Origin: a virus
IMG/VR virus record: IMGVR_UViG_3300043427_000932
Span: 1-39,600 of that record
Length of the DNA stretch: 39,600 nt
Strand: one strand, 5' to 3'
The notes beneath the pieces were generated by a model that saw only the letters and a list, made by a program, of their open reading frames with translations, ran no database searches and was not told the origin of the DNA. The position numbers were made by a program, and so were the translations under genes. Positions 23,354 to 32,787 of the stretch are shown here, piece by piece; position 1 is the stretch's first letter; each line of letters opens with the position of its first letter.

Positions 23354-24265
23354 TTACGCTCTATTTCCTAAACCGGCCAACAACATTCTAACAATGTTGC
23401 CTTGTTGAATGTTGTCTTTGCCCATCAGTTGCTGACCGGCACCAAAGATGTTACCTTGAAGTGAATTCAATAATTCAGCTCGTCTTTGTTCAATGTCTGT
23501 TACATTTTGGTTACGCATCTGCGTATTTATACCTCCAAGCATTCCAGCAAGATTATTAAACGCAGTAGCCTGCCCAGTGTTTTGTGCATTAATAGCAGAA
23601 GCAAACTGTTCCAAAGGATTCTTATTGACACCTTGGGCAGCCAACAACTGAGACAACTCAGGTGTTGTTGCCGTCTGTTGTGCCTGGAAATTTTGGAAAG
23701 GGTTAACCTGTTGTCTTAACGAGTTGGCCAAATCATCCATACTTGTATTGATGGTTCCTTGACTCATTGTAGACAATTTGCTTAAAGCGTTAAGCATTTC
23801 ATTGTAGTTGTTTCCGCCACCAGAACCACCAGTGTTTGGTGAAGGCGTAGACCCTGCGCCAATATTTCTTTGTTGCGTGGTATTAGAAGGAGCACGAGAA
23901 GGTGACCTAACTTCAGCTTCTGCAAGTGCTGGATTTCTAAATTCTTCAGCCCTAAGAGAACTAGGGGATGAAGTGCTTGAGCGTGTAGGGGTGCTCGACG
24001 TCTGTCTTGTCGGTTCAATTCTTGATAACTTAGGAACGTTTACAGTTGGTTTTGGCTGCTTGGGTTCAATTCTAGAAATTGGAGGTGTAGGAACTTTTTT
24101 TGCAGGTGTAGGTGCAGGTGCTTTTTTTGCAGGTGTAGGTGCACCCGCCTTCTTAGGTGGTGGCGGAGTAGCCTTTGCCGGGGTAGGTGCACCCGCCTTC
24201 TTAGGTGGTGGCGGAGTAGCCTTTGCCGGGGTAGGTGATTTACCTTTTGTAACTTGCTTAGCCAT
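23354..24265 (-). CDS. Pro/Lys/Ala-repeat virion protein candidate
   Basis: This is a 303-aa protein. Residues about 9-60 are a low-complexity PTPAKATPPPPKKAGA repeat, basic and extended, encoded in part by a perfect 48-bp tandem duplication (24135-24230). A Ser/Arg/Pro-rich stretch follows, then a Gln/Asn-rich helical C-terminal half (LSTMSQGTINTSMDDLANSL). Two A7 runs on the coding strand (T7 at 24095-24101 and 24122-24128) have the A-AAA-AAA slippage pattern in frame (GCA AAA AAA). No known domain is seen. It resembles histone-H1-like or capsid-linked extended tails; the function is unknown. Confidence 0.65.
   Translation of the reverse strand: MAKQVTKGKSPTPAKATPPPPKKAGAPTPAKATPPPPKKAGAPTPAKKAPAPTPAKKVPTPPISRIEPKQPKPTVNVPKLSRIEPTRQTSSTPTRSSTSSPSSLRAEEFRNPALAEAEVRSPSRAPSNTTQQRNIGAGSTPSPNTGGSGGGNNYNEMLNALSKLSTMSQGTINTSMDDLANSLRQQVNPFQNFQAQQTATTPELSQLLAAQGVNKNPLEQFASAINAQNTGQATAFNNLAGMLGGINTQMRNQNVTDIEQRRAELLNSLQGNIFGAGQQLMGKDNIQQGNIVRMLLAGLGNRA
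24135..24230. repeat. Perfect 48-bp tandem repeat, two copies
   Basis: 24135-24182 and 24183-24230 are identical. They lie in frame inside the gene 23354-24265 and each encodes one 16-residue Pro/Lys/Ala unit. The identity suggests recent duplication or repeated length variation. Confidence 0.95.
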
Positions 24266-24266
24266 T

Positions 24267-24707
24267 TCAGCCTCCTAAAAACGGCTTAAACGCCGATAAT
24301 GTAGCGGCAGCCTGTGCAATGGATGCCTGTTTTTCTGCTTCTAACTGTGCAATCTGCTGATTATAATCCGCAATATTCTGTGCGTCATCAAGTTTCAACT
24401 GTTGCGCCTCTTCATCAAACTGTCTATTAATGTCCGACAACCCTTCAAAACGTTGCTTAGCAAAATCAGTTAAGCCACGCTCATACACACCAGACCTAAC
24501 ACCAGGCCCAGCTAAACCGCGTTGAGTAAAAGAAGAAACAACCTTCGGGGCCATCTTCTCTGTTTGTTCACCAAACTGAAACTTTTTACGCGAACCACGC
24601 TGCTGAGACAGAAACTGGGCATACGCATTCTGCGCTGCCCTAGCACCGTACGAACCTGTGGCGGCATTTCTCCGCTGTCCGTAGTTAACATAATTAAAAT
24701 CTGTCAT
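24267..24707 (-). CDS. Late protein, helical, presumed virion component
   Basis: This is a 146-aa protein (begins MTDFNYVNYGQRRN). The N-terminal half is basic and Gln/Arg-rich. The C-terminal half is a long helix (QFDEEAQQLKLDDAQNIADY onward) that could be a coiled coil, ending in FKPFLGG. It lies two bases from the next gene, in the cluster between the collagen-like genes and the giant gene. By position it is probably a minor virion protein. No family is recognised. Confidence 0.65.
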   Translation of the reverse strand: MTDFNYVNYGQRRNAATGSYGARAAQNAYAQFLSQQRGSRKKFQFGEQTEKMAPKVVSSFTQRGLAGPGVRSGVYERGLTDFAKQRFEGLSDINRQFDEEAQQLKLDDAQNIADYNQQIAQLEAEKQASIAQAAATLSAFKPFLGG

Positions 24708-24738
24708 ATTAAACCCCTATTTCGTCACTTCAACATCG

Positions 24739-25446
24739 TTAGTTCAGCATCTCGATAGTTGCATTAGTAACGTAGTATGTGTTTGCTGCGTTGCCTGATT
24801 GCAGAGTGAGTTGGATGATTGAGTCGGTAGTAGTACTAATGGCGGTGGTAGCTGTGTTGTTGGCTGACAAAACAGATGCACCGTAAATAAACTGCCCCTG
24901 AGTCCACGCCGTACCAGATGCGCCGGTGGTCATAATCGTCACGTCGGCTTCGAAGCTGAAACCCTGCACAACCGAAGACGCGGTTTGGTTGATTGTTAGT
25001 GCGGTCACGCCGTCAACGTTTACACGAATTACTGCGCCAGAGTTGTTTGTTCCTGTGCGATAACCGCGCGCTTTAATACGGTACGTCTCGCCAACAATGG
25101 CAGTATTGGCTAACTGTGTGTAACTAATAACCTGTGTTGGGCCGGTTGTAGCATTTGAATATCTAGAAGTAATCCAAGCAACCGCACCTCCAGCACCCGG
25201 TGCTCCAGCAGGACCTTGAATACCCTCTGGCCCTTGAGGTCCTTCCGGGCCAGTAGGACCGGTAGGGCCAGTGTCACCAGTTAAACCCTGGATACCCTGA
25301 ATACCTTGTGGACCTTGCGGACCTGTTTCACCTTGTGGGCCTTGAATACCTTGCGGGCCTTGGGGCCCGGTAGGTCCAGTAGGGCCTTCAGCACCAGTAG
25401 AAGCAGGCAACCACTGTGTTCCATCCCAATATTTTAACTGTGCCAT
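24739..25446 (-). CDS. Collagen-like fibre protein 3
   Basis: This is a 235-aa protein. A short head ([16 protein letters not shown]) is followed by about 22 Gly-X-Y triplets (residues about 19-85), which would form a trimeric collagen-like rod, and then a C-terminal beta-rich domain of about 150 residues ([14 protein letters not shown] to the end). Phage collagen-like proteins are usually fibres or head/tail decorations that contact the host surface. It is the third such protein in the operon. Its ATG overlaps the stop of a 40-aa ORF (TAATG). Confidence 0.8.
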   Translation of the reverse strand: MAQLKYWDGTQWLPASTGAEGPTGPTGPQGPQGIQGPQGETGPQGPQGIQGIQGLTGDTGPTGPTGPEGPQGPEGIQGPAGAPGAGGAVAWITSRYSNATTGPTQVISYTQLANTAIVGETYRIKARGYRTGTNNSGAVIRVNVDGVTALTINQTASSVVQGFSFEADVTIMTTGASGTAWTQGQFIYGASVLSANNTATTAISTTTDSIIQLTLQSGNAANTYYVTNATIEMLN

Positions 25447-25568
25447 TATTCGCCCACCTCTTCATCTGGGTATTCAACAACTTCAACAATGTTGTGCAAT
25501 GGATGGTCATGTGATTCGTCACAATCCTCACAATATCCACCCAAACCAAAAGTAACTATACGCATCAT
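25446..25568 (-). CDS. Tiny Cys/His-rich protein between fibre genes
   Basis: This is a 40-aa ORF starting at 25568, which overlaps the fibre stop (ATGATG/TGA) and ends sharing bases with the next ATG (TAATG). It has C13-x2-C16 plus His20, His22 and His25 and an acidic tail (EYPDEEVGE). The tight overlaps on both sides argue that it is translated. A small metal site is possible; the function is unknown. Confidence 0.55.
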   Translation of the reverse strand: MMRIVTFGLGGYCEDCDESHDHPLHNIVEVVEYPDEEVGE

Positions 25569-27547
25569 GCCTTCCTCATTACCACAATAGGTGCACGAGA
25601 AAAGACGTTAAGAGTACCCGCCGTTGCAAATGCACCAGTAACACCCGATTGATTAAAAATAGTTTGAGGCACTTGAGTATTGGCAGAATACTGTGCCATT
25701 CCAAATGTTGTATACCTATCAGAAATAGTTAACGTACAGCCAGACGCCCCGGCCTGAATATTGCTAGCAAACCAATACCAACCAGCAGGCAACGTTTGAT
25801 TAATAGTAATAGTATAAAATGTGCTTGCCGTTGGGCAAGAAACAGTACCAGCATCAAATAAAACAGTACTTGGTTTTCCATTAAAGTTATTGTACACACC
25901 CAACCTGACTGTTCCCGTGGTTGTTACAGTTCCAGTTCTTATTGCAATTCTGTCGAACGTTGTAGTTTCAGACAAATAAAACGGAGCATAATGTGTCATG
26001 TCTTCTGTCATACCAAGGTCAAGAGAGTTTGACGCTACAGCAGCCCCATAATATAAGCCACTAACATAACCCATACTTGGAAGTACCGTAGCAACACTAG
26101 GTTCATCTGTGTCAACCCACAAAACATCAGTAGCAGCAGGAGCAGTAGTTTGAACAACCAAACTAGTAGGACCAGCAGGACCGGCAGGTCCAGCAGGTCC
26201 AACAGCTTGACTGTTTTCCCAAAGACCAGTCGTGCTGTTGTATCTGATAACATCACCATTAGCCAACGTCAAATCATTAATAGCAACATCATGAAGCTCG
26301 TCAAGTTCATAACCATTCTGTGTTGCAACATACACAATGCCGTTAGCAGTAGCCCTAACAACAACACCAATAAACACCAGATGCTCCGGGGCTGACGGTT
26401 TTACCTTCGTAAACCCACCATCCTCACCAAGCCATAGAATATCACCAGCAGTATAACCAACACTAAGGTCGATACCATCAACATATCCTCTGGTTACTAC
26501 GGGCCCGTTTTCGTTTGCCAAAATATTAGCAGCTACTAAACCAACGGTTTTAGAAGACGTCGTATCGGAATCATTATCTGCTCTTTTAACGCTTGCATGG
26601 TCACCGGTAGAACCAAACAGATACACGACTGTGCCAGTTGTTAAAGTTGTCGCTTCTGCGTTTCTAACAAAAGAAACAACAGGCATATAACTATTAACCC
26701 AGTTCGTGCCATCATATGCGAGACCTTGAAACTCTTGTGGAGAAGTAATAACAACATCAAGCAAATCGTTAATGACATTGCTTCCGGATGTTCCAGCAGG
26801 ACCTTGAGGTCCAATCAGGCTTGTGCCAGCACCCCAAACACCGGCGGTCTTCGGACCGTAAATCGTTTCTGTCGCTGTATCAATATAAAAGTCACCGTCT
26901 AAACCGATACCAGCAGACGGTGCACCAGTGCCGTTAAGAACGGTTCTTCCGTCTAAACCAGCAGGACCAGCCGCACCAGTGGGACCGGCTGGACCAGCTG
27001 GGCCAGTCGGACCTTGAGGACCTTGCGGTCCGATATCTCCAGTATCCCCCTTTGGACCAGCAGGACCTGTTGCTCCAGTCGCTCCAGTGGCCCCTGTAAG
27101 GCCCTGTAAGCCCTGTGGGCCGGTTGCCCCTGTGTCACCCTTGGGTCCTTGCGCCCCGGTCGCTCCTGTGGCTCCTGTGGGGCCAGTAAGGCCAATTGGT
27201 CCTTGAGGACCGGTAGGTCCAGTTAAACCCTGTGGGCCCTGTGCACCAGTAGCACCAGTAGGACCAGCGGGTCCTGTTAAACCAATGGGACCAGTATCGC
27301 CCGTCAAACCAGCGGGTCCTTGTAGACCCTGTGGACCAGCGGGTCCAGCAGGCCCAGTAGCACCAGCTGGACCTGTTGGACCTTGAACACCACTAGAATA
27401 CGGCAACAAATTCCATGCTTCAACGCCATTGCCGACCTTGAACTTCCCTGTGTCATACTCATATCCTGGCTCACCCTGAGCAAGCACAGGGTTAACGCTA
27501 GTCCACTGAGCAGCAGTTCCTCGACGATATTGTATCTGTACAGCCAT
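25565..27547 (-). CDS. Collagen-like tail fibre 2 (660 aa)
   Basis: The N-terminal ~50 residues ([20 protein letters not shown]) resemble the attachment heads found on phage fibres, with [12 protein letters not shown] typical of that module. About 50 Gly-X-Y triplets follow (residues about 55-205), then DFYIDT, a [18 protein letters not shown] module, further beta-rich domains and a C-terminal ~170-residue domain with many Thr/Ser. It is probably a trimeric receptor-binding fibre. It shares the LDDV-ITSP style module with the fibre at 27928. There is no catalytic motif for depolymerase activity. Confidence 0.82.
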   Translation of the reverse strand: MAVQIQYRRGTAAQWTSVNPVLAQGEPGYEYDTGKFKVGNGVEAWNLLPYSSGVQGPTGPAGATGPAGPAGPQGLQGPAGLTGDTGPIGLTGPAGPTGATGAQGPQGLTGPTGPQGPIGLTGPTGATGATGAQGPKGDTGATGPQGLQGLTGATGATGATGPAGPKGDTGDIGPQGPQGPTGPAGPAGPTGAAGPAGLDGRTVLNGTGAPSAGIGLDGDFYIDTATETIYGPKTAGVWGAGTSLIGPQGPAGTSGSNVINDLLDVVITSPQEFQGLAYDGTNWVNSYMPVVSFVRNAEATTLTTGTVVYLFGSTGDHASVKRADNDSDTTSSKTVGLVAANILANENGPVVTRGYVDGIDLSVGYTAGDILWLGEDGGFTKVKPSAPEHLVFIGVVVRATANGIVYVATQNGYELDELHDVAINDLTLANGDVIRYNSTTGLWENSQAVGPAGPAGPAGPTSLVVQTTAPAATDVLWVDTDEPSVATVLPSMGYVSGLYYGAAVASNSLDLGMTEDMTHYAPFYLSETTTFDRIAIRTGTVTTTGTVRLGVYNNFNGKPSTVLFDAGTVSCPTASTFYTITINQTLPAGWYWFASNIQAGASGCTLTISDRYTTFGMAQYSANTQVPQTIFNQSGVTGAFATAGTLNVFSRAPIVVMRKA

Positions 27548-27927
27548 TAGATATTCCCCGAATCAATTAAAGTTAAACCACCATACACAGAATCAGGCTG
27601 ACCACCATCAAGATTCAACGTTGAAAAACCACTAGGGCCTTGAGGGCCAGCAGGACCGGCGGGTCCTGTGGCACCCTGAGGTAAAGTAAGATTCAAAGTT
27701 TGACTTGGGAATGTGCCTGTAATGCTCGCTGAAGCAACACCTTGAGATACCGAACCAATAGTTAAATCATAATAGTTTGAACTAATAGTTGATTGAACAC
27801 CCTTAAGGTATTCTTTCAGTGACGTAAAAATATGTTGCAGGGTACGCGCATCACCCGACCGCAGCGTTTCAAGCAGCGGTGCGGTCCAGATTTGGTCTGG
27901 TGGGTTATTGCGTGGAGTTTCAGTCAT
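27547..27927 (-). CDS. Small collagen-tipped protein 1
   Basis: This is a 126-aa protein. Residues 1-85 are a polar helical/beta region (begins [14 protein letters not shown]). A short Gly-X-Y block ([16 protein letters not shown]) follows near residue 90, then a 20-residue tail. It may be a connector or chaperone for the collagen-like fibre encoded next, with which it shares a TAATG overlap. No known family. Confidence 0.7.
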   Translation of the reverse strand: MTETPRNNPPDQIWTAPLLETLRSGDARTLQHIFTSLKEYLKGVQSTISSNYYDLTIGSVSQGVASASITGTFPSQTLNLTLPQGATGPAGPAGPQGPSGFSTLNLDGGQPDSVYGGLTLIDSGNI

Positions 27928-29538
27928 TTAGATAGCTCCAATATCCTCAACATAAAACCACGTTGGGTCAGCAGCAGTTGCAAGAGTTTGAGCAGTACCG
28001 TTAGGGCCTAAAGCACCAAGTCTAATGTAGAAGGTGACAGAAGCGGTAGATGCTGGGCTATACAAATAGTAACCGTTAACTTTTTGTGTGCCGGGTGAAC
28101 CAAAGAAAATGTCTTGAACAGGAACGTTAGAAACGTTTGCAATGCTTAACTGCCACGTGTCAAAAAAATCAGAAGCTGTAAGCTTCGTAGAAAAATGAAT
28201 CTTGTATGTTCTGCCAGCAACAACGTTAAACGTCAAACCCCAAATAGCAGGTGCAGTACCACCAACAACAACACTGTTTGTTGTGATTGGTGTTTTGCCG
28301 GCAATAATACCACGAGGAGCAGAGCTCGTCATCTTGTCAAATGTTACAGCGTTTGCTGTAATGTCGTTAGTTACAATAGAGTTGTTCAACGCCAACTTAC
28401 TGTAAGCAATGGCAGCCGAAGCATTAACATCCGCGTCGACAATAACACCAGAATTAATGGCAGTCACACCAGTGTTTGAAATGGTTACATCGCCCGACAT
28501 AGCAACAGAAGTTGCAACGTTAACAGAGTTGCCAACAAGAATGTTTCCACTGGTTAAAGCCGCAAGTTTGCTGTACGCAATACCAGCAGAAGAACTAATG
28601 TCCGAGTTTACAACAGAGTTAGACAAAGCGAGCTTTGCATAAGCAATACCAGCGGTAGGGCTAATGTCGACGTTAACGATAGTTCCATCCACAATCTTTG
28701 CACTAGTAACAGAGTTATCATCAGGTATACCACCACCACCACCGCCGGTTGCATCGGTATCGTTAACCCAAGACGTACCGTTATACTTCAACACCTGACC
28801 AGACAATGGAGTTGTGATAACAACATCAGTCAAATTGTCCAAAGGTATATTGGGCACACCACCAGTAGCGTCCGTATCATTAACCCATGATGTTCCATTG
28901 TATTTAAGAACTTGACCAGACGATGGTGTTGTGACAACAACATCTGTCAAATTGTCAAGCGATGCATTCAAAGAAACAGTAGCACTAGAACCTTCCCCGG
29001 GTGTGTGTGCAACAGAAATGCCAGTACCAGAAGAAACGTTAGAAACATAATTCCCCGTTGTTGCCGTACCCAACGCAACAGAGTTGGCAGCAATCTTTGC
29101 ACTGGTGATAGCACCATCAGCAATCTTTCCTGTGGTAACATTCAAATCAAGAATCTTAGATGTAATTACAGAATCAGAAGCCAACTCTGTAGACGTAACC
29201 GCATTGGCCGCAATTTTTGCAGAAGTAACCGCGTCATCCGCAATTTTGCCAGTAGTAACATTCAGGTCTGTAATCTTTGCGGTAGTAACAGCATTAGCTG
29301 CCAACTCATCAGACCCAACAGCACCAGTAGCTATTTCGGAACTACCAACAGCATTAGCCGCAATCTTAGCTGCAGTAATAGCATCGTCAGCAATAGCGGC
29401 AGTGCCGGCCTTTACAGAACCATCAATCTGTACTGTTTGACTTTCAACAAATGTTTTAATGTTTTGAAAGTTGGCGGTAACATCCGTAGCATTAGCTACG
29501 GTGTTGTTAGAAAAAGAAGTGACATTTAAACTAGCCAT
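27928..29538 (-). CDS. Tail fibre with A-I-T-S-A-K-I-A repeats
   Basis: This is a 536-aa protein. Residues about 45-160 repeat short units of the type AITSAKIAANAV and VTTGKIADDAV, a beta-helical or shaft-like pattern of phage tail fibres. Two copies of LDNLTDVV-TTP-SGQVLKYNG with TSWVNDTDATGG follow, separated by three residues (VPN or IP), then more shaft repeats and a C-terminal domain of about 130 residues with a jelly-roll-like beta pattern. It is expected to contact the host surface. It follows the nozzle gene with a TAATG overlap. It is probably the main fibre, and the collagen-like proteins may extend or replace it. Confidence 0.82.
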   Translation of the reverse strand: MASLNVTSFSNNTVANATDVTANFQNIKTFVESQTVQIDGSVKAGTAAIADDAITAAKIAANAVGSSEIATGAVGSDELAANAVTTAKITDLNVTTGKIADDAVTSAKIAANAVTSTELASDSVITSKILDLNVTTGKIADGAITSAKIAANSVALGTATTGNYVSNVSSGTGISVAHTPGEGSSATVSLNASLDNLTDVVVTTPSSGQVLKYNGTSWVNDTDATGGVPNIPLDNLTDVVITTPLSGQVLKYNGTSWVNDTDATGGGGGGIPDDNSVTSAKIVDGTIVNVDISPTAGIAYAKLALSNSVVNSDISSSAGIAYSKLAALTSGNILVGNSVNVATSVAMSGDVTISNTGVTAINSGVIVDADVNASAAIAYSKLALNNSIVTNDITANAVTFDKMTSSAPRGIIAGKTPITTNSVVVGGTAPAIWGLTFNVVAGRTYKIHFSTKLTASDFFDTWQLSIANVSNVPVQDIFFGSPGTQKVNGYYLYSPASTASVTFYIRLGALGPNGTAQTLATAADPTWFYVEDIGAI

Positions 29539-31133
29539 TATTTAGTAACCTTTCGTGGATTATACTTTAACGTAAAACTATTGATACCCCATTTAGTTCC
29601 GGGTGTGCCCGAAAACTCAATTTGAATACTTTTAGCGAGACCAATACTGCGGCCATTAACAATCTGTGAACCAACACTGTTATTACCCCACTTTGCCTGA
29701 CCCCAATAAGAAACGCCCCAAACCATGCCACCAGTAACAAGAGGTATAGTTACAGCATACGATTTAGTTTTAATAGATTCCTCATAGTCAGAATAAATAT
29801 CCATAATCAAACTAGCAACAACATCCGACTGCTTCACCACAACGTCGGGGCGTCGAAACATTTTCTTTTGACTATACGAACCAGCATCCATCCAGCGCGT
29901 TCTATATGTGTTAACAAAATAAGATTCAGTACCGCTGATGTTGTCGTATGGTGTTGTATAGTTATCAACCTGCAAAACGCTAGGAGTAGTAGGGTGTGCA
30001 GCAACGTGTTGTGTTGTGCCGTCTTTCTGTATAAAAGTACAGCCACCCGAAACACCACGGCCATCAGCCGTGGAAAACATCAGCCAAGCACCACGCTGAG
30101 AAACACTAGGGTCATAGACAAACACAGCAGTGGGAAACGTCGGGTCTTCGGTTTCGCTATAAGGAACAGAAACCCAAACCCTGCGGTTAATATAATTAAC
30201 ATAAACCTCATTAATAGTATCAGCATTAATATCGTCATTAACAATAGCGGGTCTAATAGGTTCAAACAAATCGATAACACGTTCACCGTTATACAACATT
30301 AAACCACCAGGATATGAAAAGAAATACACTCCACGTTCTGTTGAAACAACAGCAGTAGAAGAAGGGATACCAACTGTACGTGAAATTTCAACAACCTGAA
30401 AAGTGTCCGAATCATAACCGAACACAGCAAAAACACCTTCAGGTTTAAAAACAACAAGATGTCCACCGTAAACAACAATAGCGCGTATTTCAGAACCGCC
30501 ATCATTGATGTCGATTCTGTCTAATTCAGCCCAGTTCTCCGGACTATTAGGATGAGACCAGCGAATACGATTAGGATGTTCAACACCGTCTTCTTTTGTA
30601 TTTGCAACAAACACTTTACCAGCGTGTGTCACAACATGTTTAGCCGATGGAAAGTACCCACCAGTAGGGGCAGTATAAGAGTTCTGCCATACAGGACCAT
30701 TAGAAGTCAGGGCCGTTTTGATTGTCCCGTTCCATTTGTAGCTGGTTGTGAAACCAGCAGCAATATAAACAGTGTCGCCCCATGGAGCAAAAGATGGGCC
30801 CGAATCGGAATCAACAGAGATAAGCAAATTAGAAAAGTTAGAACCAGTAGAATAAAAAACACCACCAGGAGTAGCACCAGACTTTCCTGTGCCAAGCATG
30901 ATATAGTTGTTTGATGTGCCACTAAACTGAGACAAAGACTTTGGTTTCCAGTTAGCCGTAACAGGGCTAGTGTTAATACGTCGCATTGCACCACGCGAGA
31001 ATACACCACCACGTGGGTCAATCTCTACGTTCAGCATTTTAGGCGACTCGTTAGGTGCTAGCTGAAACTGGTCAGCTCTCAGGTTTAAACCACCCGTAAA
31101 ATCGTCTTGACGAATAACTCTAAGCTGTGCCAT
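29538..31133 (-). CDS. Tail hub/nozzle protein (P22 gp10 / stabilisation-like)
   Basis: This is a 531-aa, beta-rich protein beginning MAQLRVIRQDDFTGGLN. The GGLN-x-R-x-D start and an array of beta-propeller-like blades (SGTSNNYIMLGTG, HVVTHAGKVFVANT, AIVVYGGHLVVFKPEGVF, VYDPSVSQRGAW) match the general build of podovirus tail nozzle/stabilisation proteins. It would cap the portal-adaptor channel and carry the fibre. Gene order adaptor, nozzle, fibre supports this. Family membership was not searched. Confidence 0.78.
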   Translation of the reverse strand: MAQLRVIRQDDFTGGLNLRADQFQLAPNESPKMLNVEIDPRGGVFSRGAMRRINTSPVTANWKPKSLSQFSGTSNNYIMLGTGKSGATPGGVFYSTGSNFSNLLISVDSDSGPSFAPWGDTVYIAAGFTTSYKWNGTIKTALTSNGPVWQNSYTAPTGGYFPSAKHVVTHAGKVFVANTKEDGVEHPNRIRWSHPNSPENWAELDRIDINDGGSEIRAIVVYGGHLVVFKPEGVFAVFGYDSDTFQVVEISRTVGIPSSTAVVSTERGVYFFSYPGGLMLYNGERVIDLFEPIRPAIVNDDINADTINEVYVNYINRRVWVSVPYSETEDPTFPTAVFVYDPSVSQRGAWLMFSTADGRGVSGGCTFIQKDGTTQHVAAHPTTPSVLQVDNYTTPYDNISGTESYFVNTYRTRWMDAGSYSQKKMFRRPDVVVKQSDVVASLIMDIYSDYEESIKTKSYAVTIPLVTGGMVWGVSYWGQAKWGNNSVGSQIVNGRSIGLAKSIQIEFSGTPGTKWGINSFTLKYNPRKVTK

Positions 31134-31831
31134 TACTGCCCCAGCGTACGGCCCATAGACTCCAACCAGTATTTACTGTTCGGCTTAACATTGCCACGCG
31201 ACATAATCATCGGACGATGAGAAGGTGGACGCATAATATCCTGCTTAGCAAGACCAACAGCCTCCTCATAGGATTGTTTATACATCTGTGCCATCTCATT
31301 ATCTTCCTGGCGTCGGTAAGCCTGCGAGATAGCATAGTACGCCAAAGCGGTGTGGAAGCGTTCGTCACAGTCTGGTGACTGTGTAAGGTCTGTAGCCCAA
31401 GTATAAGATGGCTTACGGTATCCACGAATAGTCAAAGGATAAATGGTGTCTGGACGTGGGTACAGCTTGATAACCTCACCCCACTCTGCATAAAGAAGAG
31501 GGCGTGTAGGAACATCGAACGAACCATGCCACACAGCTTCAGCTTCATCCAAAGAAACAATGTTTAGACGGTTACCGGCTGAACTGTTATCCAAAATAGA
31601 AACAACTTCACGCAGATTCCCAGTACCGATACTACTGATGGCGTAATCACGTTGACCAGCAACAGTATTCAATGTGTATGTTGTTTCATAAAACGGCCAG
31701 CGACGTTCAAGGTTAATGATACGGTCAAATCCGTCCTTAATAAACTGGACAACAAGAGAACCCGGAAGGTCTACATCTTCCAAGTCCATGATTTCCCATA
31801 CTAAGTTGCGGATTTCTTGCGTAGTTGCCAT
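31133..31831 (-). CDS. Head-tail adaptor (neck) protein
   Basis: This is a 232-aa protein. The ATG at 31831 (MATTQEIRNLVWEI) is chosen because it overlaps the previous stop as TAATG; an in-frame start 14 codons upstream lies in the previous gene. Helix-rich N-terminus (LPGSLVVQFIKDGFDRIINL with WPFYE), a beta middle (GQRDYAISSIGTGNLREV) and a helical C-terminus (HTALAYYAISQAYRRQEDNE) are the pattern of gp6/gp4-like connectors that stack under the portal. It sits between the capsid and nozzle genes, as expected. Confidence 0.75.
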   Translation of the reverse strand: MATTQEIRNLVWEIMDLEDVDLPGSLVVQFIKDGFDRIINLERRWPFYETTYTLNTVAGQRDYAISSIGTGNLREVVSILDNSSAGNRLNIVSLDEAEAVWHGSFDVPTRPLLYAEWGEVIKLYPRPDTIYPLTIRGYRKPSYTWATDLTQSPDCDERFHTALAYYAISQAYRRQEDNEMAQMYKQSYEEAVGLAKQDIMRPPSHRPMIMSRGNVKPNSKYWLESMGRTLGQ

Positions 31832-32046
31832 TAATCTTCTTTCTTGGCCATCATGCGAAGATGCCCGATACAATAATCGGTGTCTTTAGCCTTGGGGCCT
31901 TCACATGTGTCGTTATTGGCCACACACCGGTTGCGCCCAATATAAGGCGCACCGGGTGGGGCAATTGAACTTCCAGGGGCTTGACCGGCAGGTCGAATGC
32001 CCGAAACAGGTTCACCGTACAGGGTATGTGCTAGTTGTTTACTCAT
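31831..32046 (-). CDS. Small protein with Cys3His site
   Basis: This is a 71-aa protein. A Pro/Gly-rich N-terminal region (about residues 12-36) is followed by C41, C48, C59 and H62 (CVANNDTC, then DYCIGHL), a likely zinc knuckle. From memory, similar short proteins occur near capsid genes of other actinobacterial phages. Function unknown. It is coupled to the adaptor gene through TAATG. Confidence 0.65.
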   Translation of the reverse strand: MSKQLAHTLYGEPVSGIRPAGQAPGSSIAPPGAPYIGRNRCVANNDTCEGPKAKDTDYCIGHLRMMAKKED

Positions 32047-32068
32047 ACCCTATAGGTTGAGTTGTTAC

Positions 32069-32587
32069 TTAATTAAACTTTTTCTTTACAGCAGCACGTT
32101 TTGTTGGTGTTTTAGCACCACGCATAAGACGTCCTTCTTGTGAACGAACCGTCCGTGTGCGAGTAGGTGTACGCTTTGGGTCTTGATATGGTTCAACACG
32201 TGCTTTTGAGTTGCTGTCAGGAAGAAGACGTCGCTTTGTCTTTTCTCGCGTAACAACATACTTATTTCCACGACTGCTAGTAATAAGAGATTGGGTTGTT
32301 TGCTTTTGAGAAATGCGACTTGGGGACTGAGAACCTTCTACAGTGGTTGGCCCTGTTAACTTGCCGTACTTAGAGTCACGCTTTCGTGCATCCATCGCAG
32401 TCTTTTTACCCCCACGGACAGGTCCATCGTAACCTTCCGAGTATTCACCCTTAATGGAGTCGTTTTGTGATGTCTTTTTAGACATGTACCGGTTTTTGCG
32501 GGCGCGTTCCTCTGCGGCGTTAGCAGAGCCACTATTGCCGGACTTCTTCGGTGCTGCCTTTTTTGCTGGCATTTTCTTAGTAGCCAT
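32069..32587 (-). CDS. Highly basic late protein
   Basis: This is a 172-aa protein packed with Lys, Arg, Ser and Pro (begins MATKKMPAKKAAPKKSG, ends TPTKRAAVKKKFN). It looks intrinsically disordered, with the composition of a DNA-condensing or capsid-interior protein. No enzyme motif. It follows a 43-aa basic gene with a TAATG overlap, and both lie just after the capsid gene, so they are probably virion proteins that bind DNA. This is inference from composition and place. Confidence 0.65.
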   Translation of the reverse strand: MATKKMPAKKAAPKKSGNSGSANAAEERARKNRYMSKKTSQNDSIKGEYSEGYDGPVRGGKKTAMDARKRDSKYGKLTGPTTVEGSQSPSRISQKQTTQSLITSSRGNKYVVTREKTKRRLLPDSNSKARVEPYQDPKRTPTRTRTVRSQEGRLMRGAKTPTKRAAVKKKFN

Positions 32588-32718
32588 TACTTTACCTTCT
32601 TCTTTGATGGATATGAAGATGGCTTCATACCTTTTGAACTTTTAGCTACAGCCGCCTTTTTGGCTGCTGCAATACCCGACTTTGTATAAGGATATGTTTT
32701 GTTTCCTACCTTGGGCAT
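32587..32718 (-). CDS. Small basic late protein (43 aa)
   Basis: Read from ATG 32718 to TAA 32587-32589, with AAGGAG just upstream. The product (begins MPKVGNKTYPYTKSG) is almost entirely Lys, Ala, Ser and Gly. Its K-x-YPYT-x-G-x-A-AAK pattern resembles small basic phage proteins found beside head genes. It overlaps the next gene's ATG by one base. It may assist DNA packaging or be a virion component. Confidence 0.7.
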   Translation of the reverse strand: MPKVGNKTYPYTKSGIAAAKKAAVAKSSKGMKPSSYPSKKKVK

Positions 32719-32745
32719 TTTGTCTCCTTAAAGAGTAAAGGAATA

Positions 32746-32761
32746 GGGGGCTTGCGCCCCC
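32746..32761 (-). terminator. Hairpin after the capsid gene, terminator or attenuator
   Basis: On the minus strand GGGGGC, GCAA and GCCCCC form a 6-bp GC stem with a GNRA tetraloop, followed by the T-rich TATTCCTTTACTCTTT. It lies 26 bases after the capsid stop. The T-tract is broken, so partial termination or 3'-end protection of the capsid mRNA, with read-through into the tail genes, seems likely. Confidence 0.6.
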
Positions 32762-32787
32762 GATTCACAGGGTTGAAACAAGTTAAC

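Noticed and set aside
23808-24278. Glycine-rich plus-strand frame of 156 codons
   Set aside because: It is the complement of the Pro/Lys-repeat gene, which has the better context, strand and spacing.
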